From: Candidatus Altimarinota bacterium
GTDB lineage: Bacteria; Patescibacteriota; Gracilibacteria; BD1-5; UBA2023
Assembly (NCBI GenBank): GCA_014377305.1
Contig: JACMPW010000008.1
Span: 1-64,000, forward strand
Direction: 5' to 3'
DNA length: 64,000 bases
In this document: positions 61,989 through 64,000 of the stretch, piece by piece
How positions within the stretch are numbered: the stretch's first letter is position 1
Layout: each line of letters opens with the position of its first letter
Notes under the pieces: generated by a model
What the model saw: the letters and a program-made list of their open reading frames with translations, nothing else
Databases searched by the model: none
Told to the model about the DNA's origin: nothing
Program-made: the position numbers and the translations under genes

Positions 61989-62972
61989 TCATAGTTTTTC
62001 AGAAATCGCTCTATACTCATAATATGCTCGAATACCTACCATCGCGGCATTATCCATCGAGTATATCGTCCGAGTGGGTGCGAGGAATGGTATATGAGAT
62101 TCATCGGCATATTTTTGGATCTTATTTTTGATTTTAGTATTGGCACTCACACCGCCAGCAAGGAGGATCATTTTGGCATTTTTTTGTTCAGCAGCCCTCA
62201 GGAGTTTTTTGAATAATATATCCGTCACCACTTCTTCGAATTCATAGGCAATCTGTATTTTTTTGTCCTCGGTGAGTCACTCGGGTGTAGATATCTGGAT
62301 ATCGATATATCGCTTCACCGCGCTCTTGAGTCCAGAGAACGAGAAGTCGAGGGACTCTTTTTCGAGCAAAACAAGTGGAAAAATTCCCTCATATTCTCAA
62401 CCATACTGGGTTGCAAGATCGGCAATTTTCTTTCACCCTGGGAAACCCATACCGAGCATCTTCGAGACCTTGTCGAAACACTCCCCTGCAGCATCATCAT
62501 GCGTCTGTCCGATCATCTCGAGATCGAATAGTGAGTTCCACTGGTAGAGCTCAGTATGTCAGCCAGAAACCGTCAGAGTCACTGCAGGAAATATGATATC
62601 TGACTCCTTTCTCTCGAGGAGATTCGCGAATATATGGCTCTCGATATGGTCGATCCTGAGTATCGGTTTGTTCATCGAGAGGGCGAGAGTCTCGGCAACC
62701 ACGAGACCCGTGAGGAGTGATGGAGCAAGACCAGGACGATCAGTACAAGCGATCAGATCGATATCTGTGAGCTCTATCCCTGCATCATGCAGTGAATCAT
62801 CGATACATGGGAATATCGCATTCGCATGGCTACGAGCCGCTACCTCAGGAACAACACCACCTGTAACATCATGCTCGAGCTGAGTCCGAGTCGAGAGGGA
62901 TATGCACTCGTCGTCACGCATCACAGCGACAGAGGTATCATCACAGGATGTTTCGAAAGCGAGGATATACAT
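61974..62972 (-). CDS. tsaD: tRNA threonylcarbamoyladenosine transferase TsaD
   Basis: 332 aa; catalyses t6A37 formation with TsaB/TsaC/TsaE. ETSCDDTSVAVMRD, VVPEVAARSHANAI (metal His), LLTGLVVAETLALS, THDDAAGECFDKVSKMLGMGFPG and LLAGGVSANTKI are conserved. Five UGA-Gly codons. The reading frame continues through UGA after AISEKL and ends at TAA in the repeat (GISSL), a few residues beyond where the family normally ends. Confidence 0.95.
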
Positions 62973-62979
62973 GAGCGTG

Positions 62980-63007
62980 AGTATATAGAGAAATGTATTT
63001 TTGTGAA
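62980..63007 (-). promoter_or_regulatory. Promoter giving a probably leaderless tsaD mRNA
   Basis: Minus strand TTCACA (63007-63002), 16 bases, TATACT (62985-62980), then 7 bases to the ATG at 62972. Confidence 0.6.
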
Positions 63008-63023
63008 AAATATTATATCTTTT

Positions 63024-64000
63024 CTACGCTGCCTCTTTCATTCCTGTCAGTTTTTTGAATTGAACTATAAGTGGATTTTCTTGAAGGAAAGTACGAATGT
63101 CAATATATGGATCTTTACCTTCTGTTAATTTTCTTCAATTTTTTGCAATATATTCTGGAACTTGGCTCAAATATTCTGCAGGTTTCGCTGTAAGAAGTCA
63201 TCCATTGAATACAACTTGTGGTATACCGAATGAATCAACAGGACAGTCTTTTATTAAAATATTTTCTATCCATATAAGGTCAGGTCTATCCTTCGTCCAT
63301 GCAAAAATCACATCTATTGGCTGTCCGTTATATGTTGTCATTCAGATTTTTGATTCTAATGGTCACAGATATTTATGTGGAGAAAGTTTTGGGCCTTCTT
63401 TAAATCATAAATGAAATGATATATTCATTTTTGGATCAATTTGCATATGCTTTAGATCATCTAATCTTAGATGATTACTCATTCATTGAGGATCTGAAAT
63501 ATCATAAGTATAACGCTCATGAAATTCATTGAATTTTGAATGGTCTTTGAGTCCATTTTCATCCAAAGCTCAGAGTTTCTTGCCCCAAATACCAGAAAAA
63601 GACTTAGGACCCATAGGATTGATTCAAACTGAATTAAAGGCTTCTTGTAATTCATTACTTACAACAGTTCATTTTGCATAACCAGCATCATTCCACTGCT
63701 CTCATTTAGATAATCGAGCTCAATCTTGTGTTACATTATCCACTCCAGGAGCACAATGCCAATTTGCACCACTATCTGAAAAATAAAAATATCGTGGCTC
63801 TAATTTTCCATTCACAGATACATATCATAAAATAGTTTTTTTATTTCAAAAAGCATCTGTTAAATAGAATTCTTTTCAATTCACTGTGACTTTATGTATT
63901 GGTTTTGGAATTTCGGGATCATAGAAGAACTTATTTGCATCACCAGAAAGGTCATTGAACTTAATCTCATTATAATCAAATGCCCGCAATCATTTTTCCT
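63024..64000 (-). CDS. Partial gene for a large protein of unknown function
   Basis: At least 325 residues; the start lies beyond the window. Open through many UGA-Gly codons and ends at TAG 63024-63026. Segments: EPRYFYFSDSGANWHCAPGVD, SFSGIWGKKLGALDENGLKD, IGMTTYNGQPIDVIFAWTKDR, WIENILIKDCPVDSFGIP. No domain recognised. Codon use is more AT-rich than the neighbours, as in the wall hydrolase at 21474. Confidence 0.6.

Noticed and set aside
61729-61992. 87-aa minus-strand ORF
   Set aside because: It covers the dispersed repeat copy C and its hairpins; no protein-like features.
1-64000. CRISPR array
   Set aside because: No regularly spaced direct repeats were seen; the four dispersed repeats are far apart and structured.
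1-64000. tRNA-Gly(UCA), tmRNA or rRNA genes
   Set aside because: Only one tRNA (Thr) and rnpB were found; the decoding tRNA for UGA must lie elsewhere.

Overview
The window reads coherently only when UGA is translated as glycine (NCBI translation table 25). Conserved proteins such as adenylate kinase, guanylate kinase, RuvC, TrmD, SmpB, TsaD, AlaRS and topoisomerase I run through in-frame UGA exactly where their families have Gly, and every reconstructed gene ends in UAA or UAG. This code is known from Candidatus Gracilibacteria (BD1-5) and Absconditabacteria (SR1), so the DNA most likely comes from a host-dependent member of those CPR/Patescibacteria lineages. All coordinates below use that code; under the standard code most genes fall into pieces. 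Recognisable Shine-Dalgarno sequences are scarce, and several genes have a -10 box 5 to 7 bases before the ATG, suggesting leaderless mRNAs.

Layout. 1-7.6 kb, mainly minus strand: an H1-like Lys/Ala-rich protein, a C39-like peptidase, an ABC half-transporter, topA, a methyltransferase and a CsoR/FrmR-family regulator without its metal ligands. 7.7-9.8 kb, plus: a Jag-type RNA-binding protein, an exported helical-repeat protein and an IscA-like protein. 9.8-18 kb: an exported protein (minus), then rnpB, adk, hemW, tRNA-Thr(GGU), secE, nusG, greA, a PAP2-related protein, rlmN and a basic protein (plus). 18-21.4 kb: a frameshifted secreted nuclease, TPR, DUF177-like, FemAB-like and STAS proteins. 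21.5-31.3 kb: a wall hydrolase converging on a ten-gene minus-strand run (SpoIID/amidase, dcd, a MazG-like protein, folA, thyA, tmk, a membrane protein, NUDIX, an NlpC-like protein and a PolA 5' exonuclease). This run couples dNTP and thymidylate supply with wall remodelling.

31.3-37.8 kb: a TrbL/VirB6-like membrane protein with a coiled-coil partner, a trypsin-like lipoprotein, holA, an FKBP lipoprotein and trmD. 37.8-53.6 kb, almost all minus: large anchored proteins, phospholipase D-like, bPH and His-tailed membrane proteins, ruvC, a phosphomannomutase, an acyltransferase, oligoendopeptidase F, an exonuclease, (plus-strand) rlmE, a cupredoxin plus Cys/His-rich exported protein, an esterase, NUDIX and a short alaS. 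53.6-64 kb: rplL and rplJ with an L10 leader, a penicillin-binding protein, gmk, a UPF0489 protein, smpB, an NSUN-type rRNA methylase, a DsbA-like protein, tsaD and a partial gene at the edge.

Gene content is core translation, replication and nucleotide genes interleaved with many exported hydrolases and envelope proteins, which suits an epibiotic or predatory cell; that lifestyle is inferred, not shown. The most unusual signals are two palindromic insertions inside reading frames (hemW and tmk), a four-copy intergenic repeat with apparently conserved folding, a duplicated tRNA-Thr 3' end, a nuclease gene frameshifted at an A8 run, and a cupredoxin fused to a CHxxxHxxGH-type domain.
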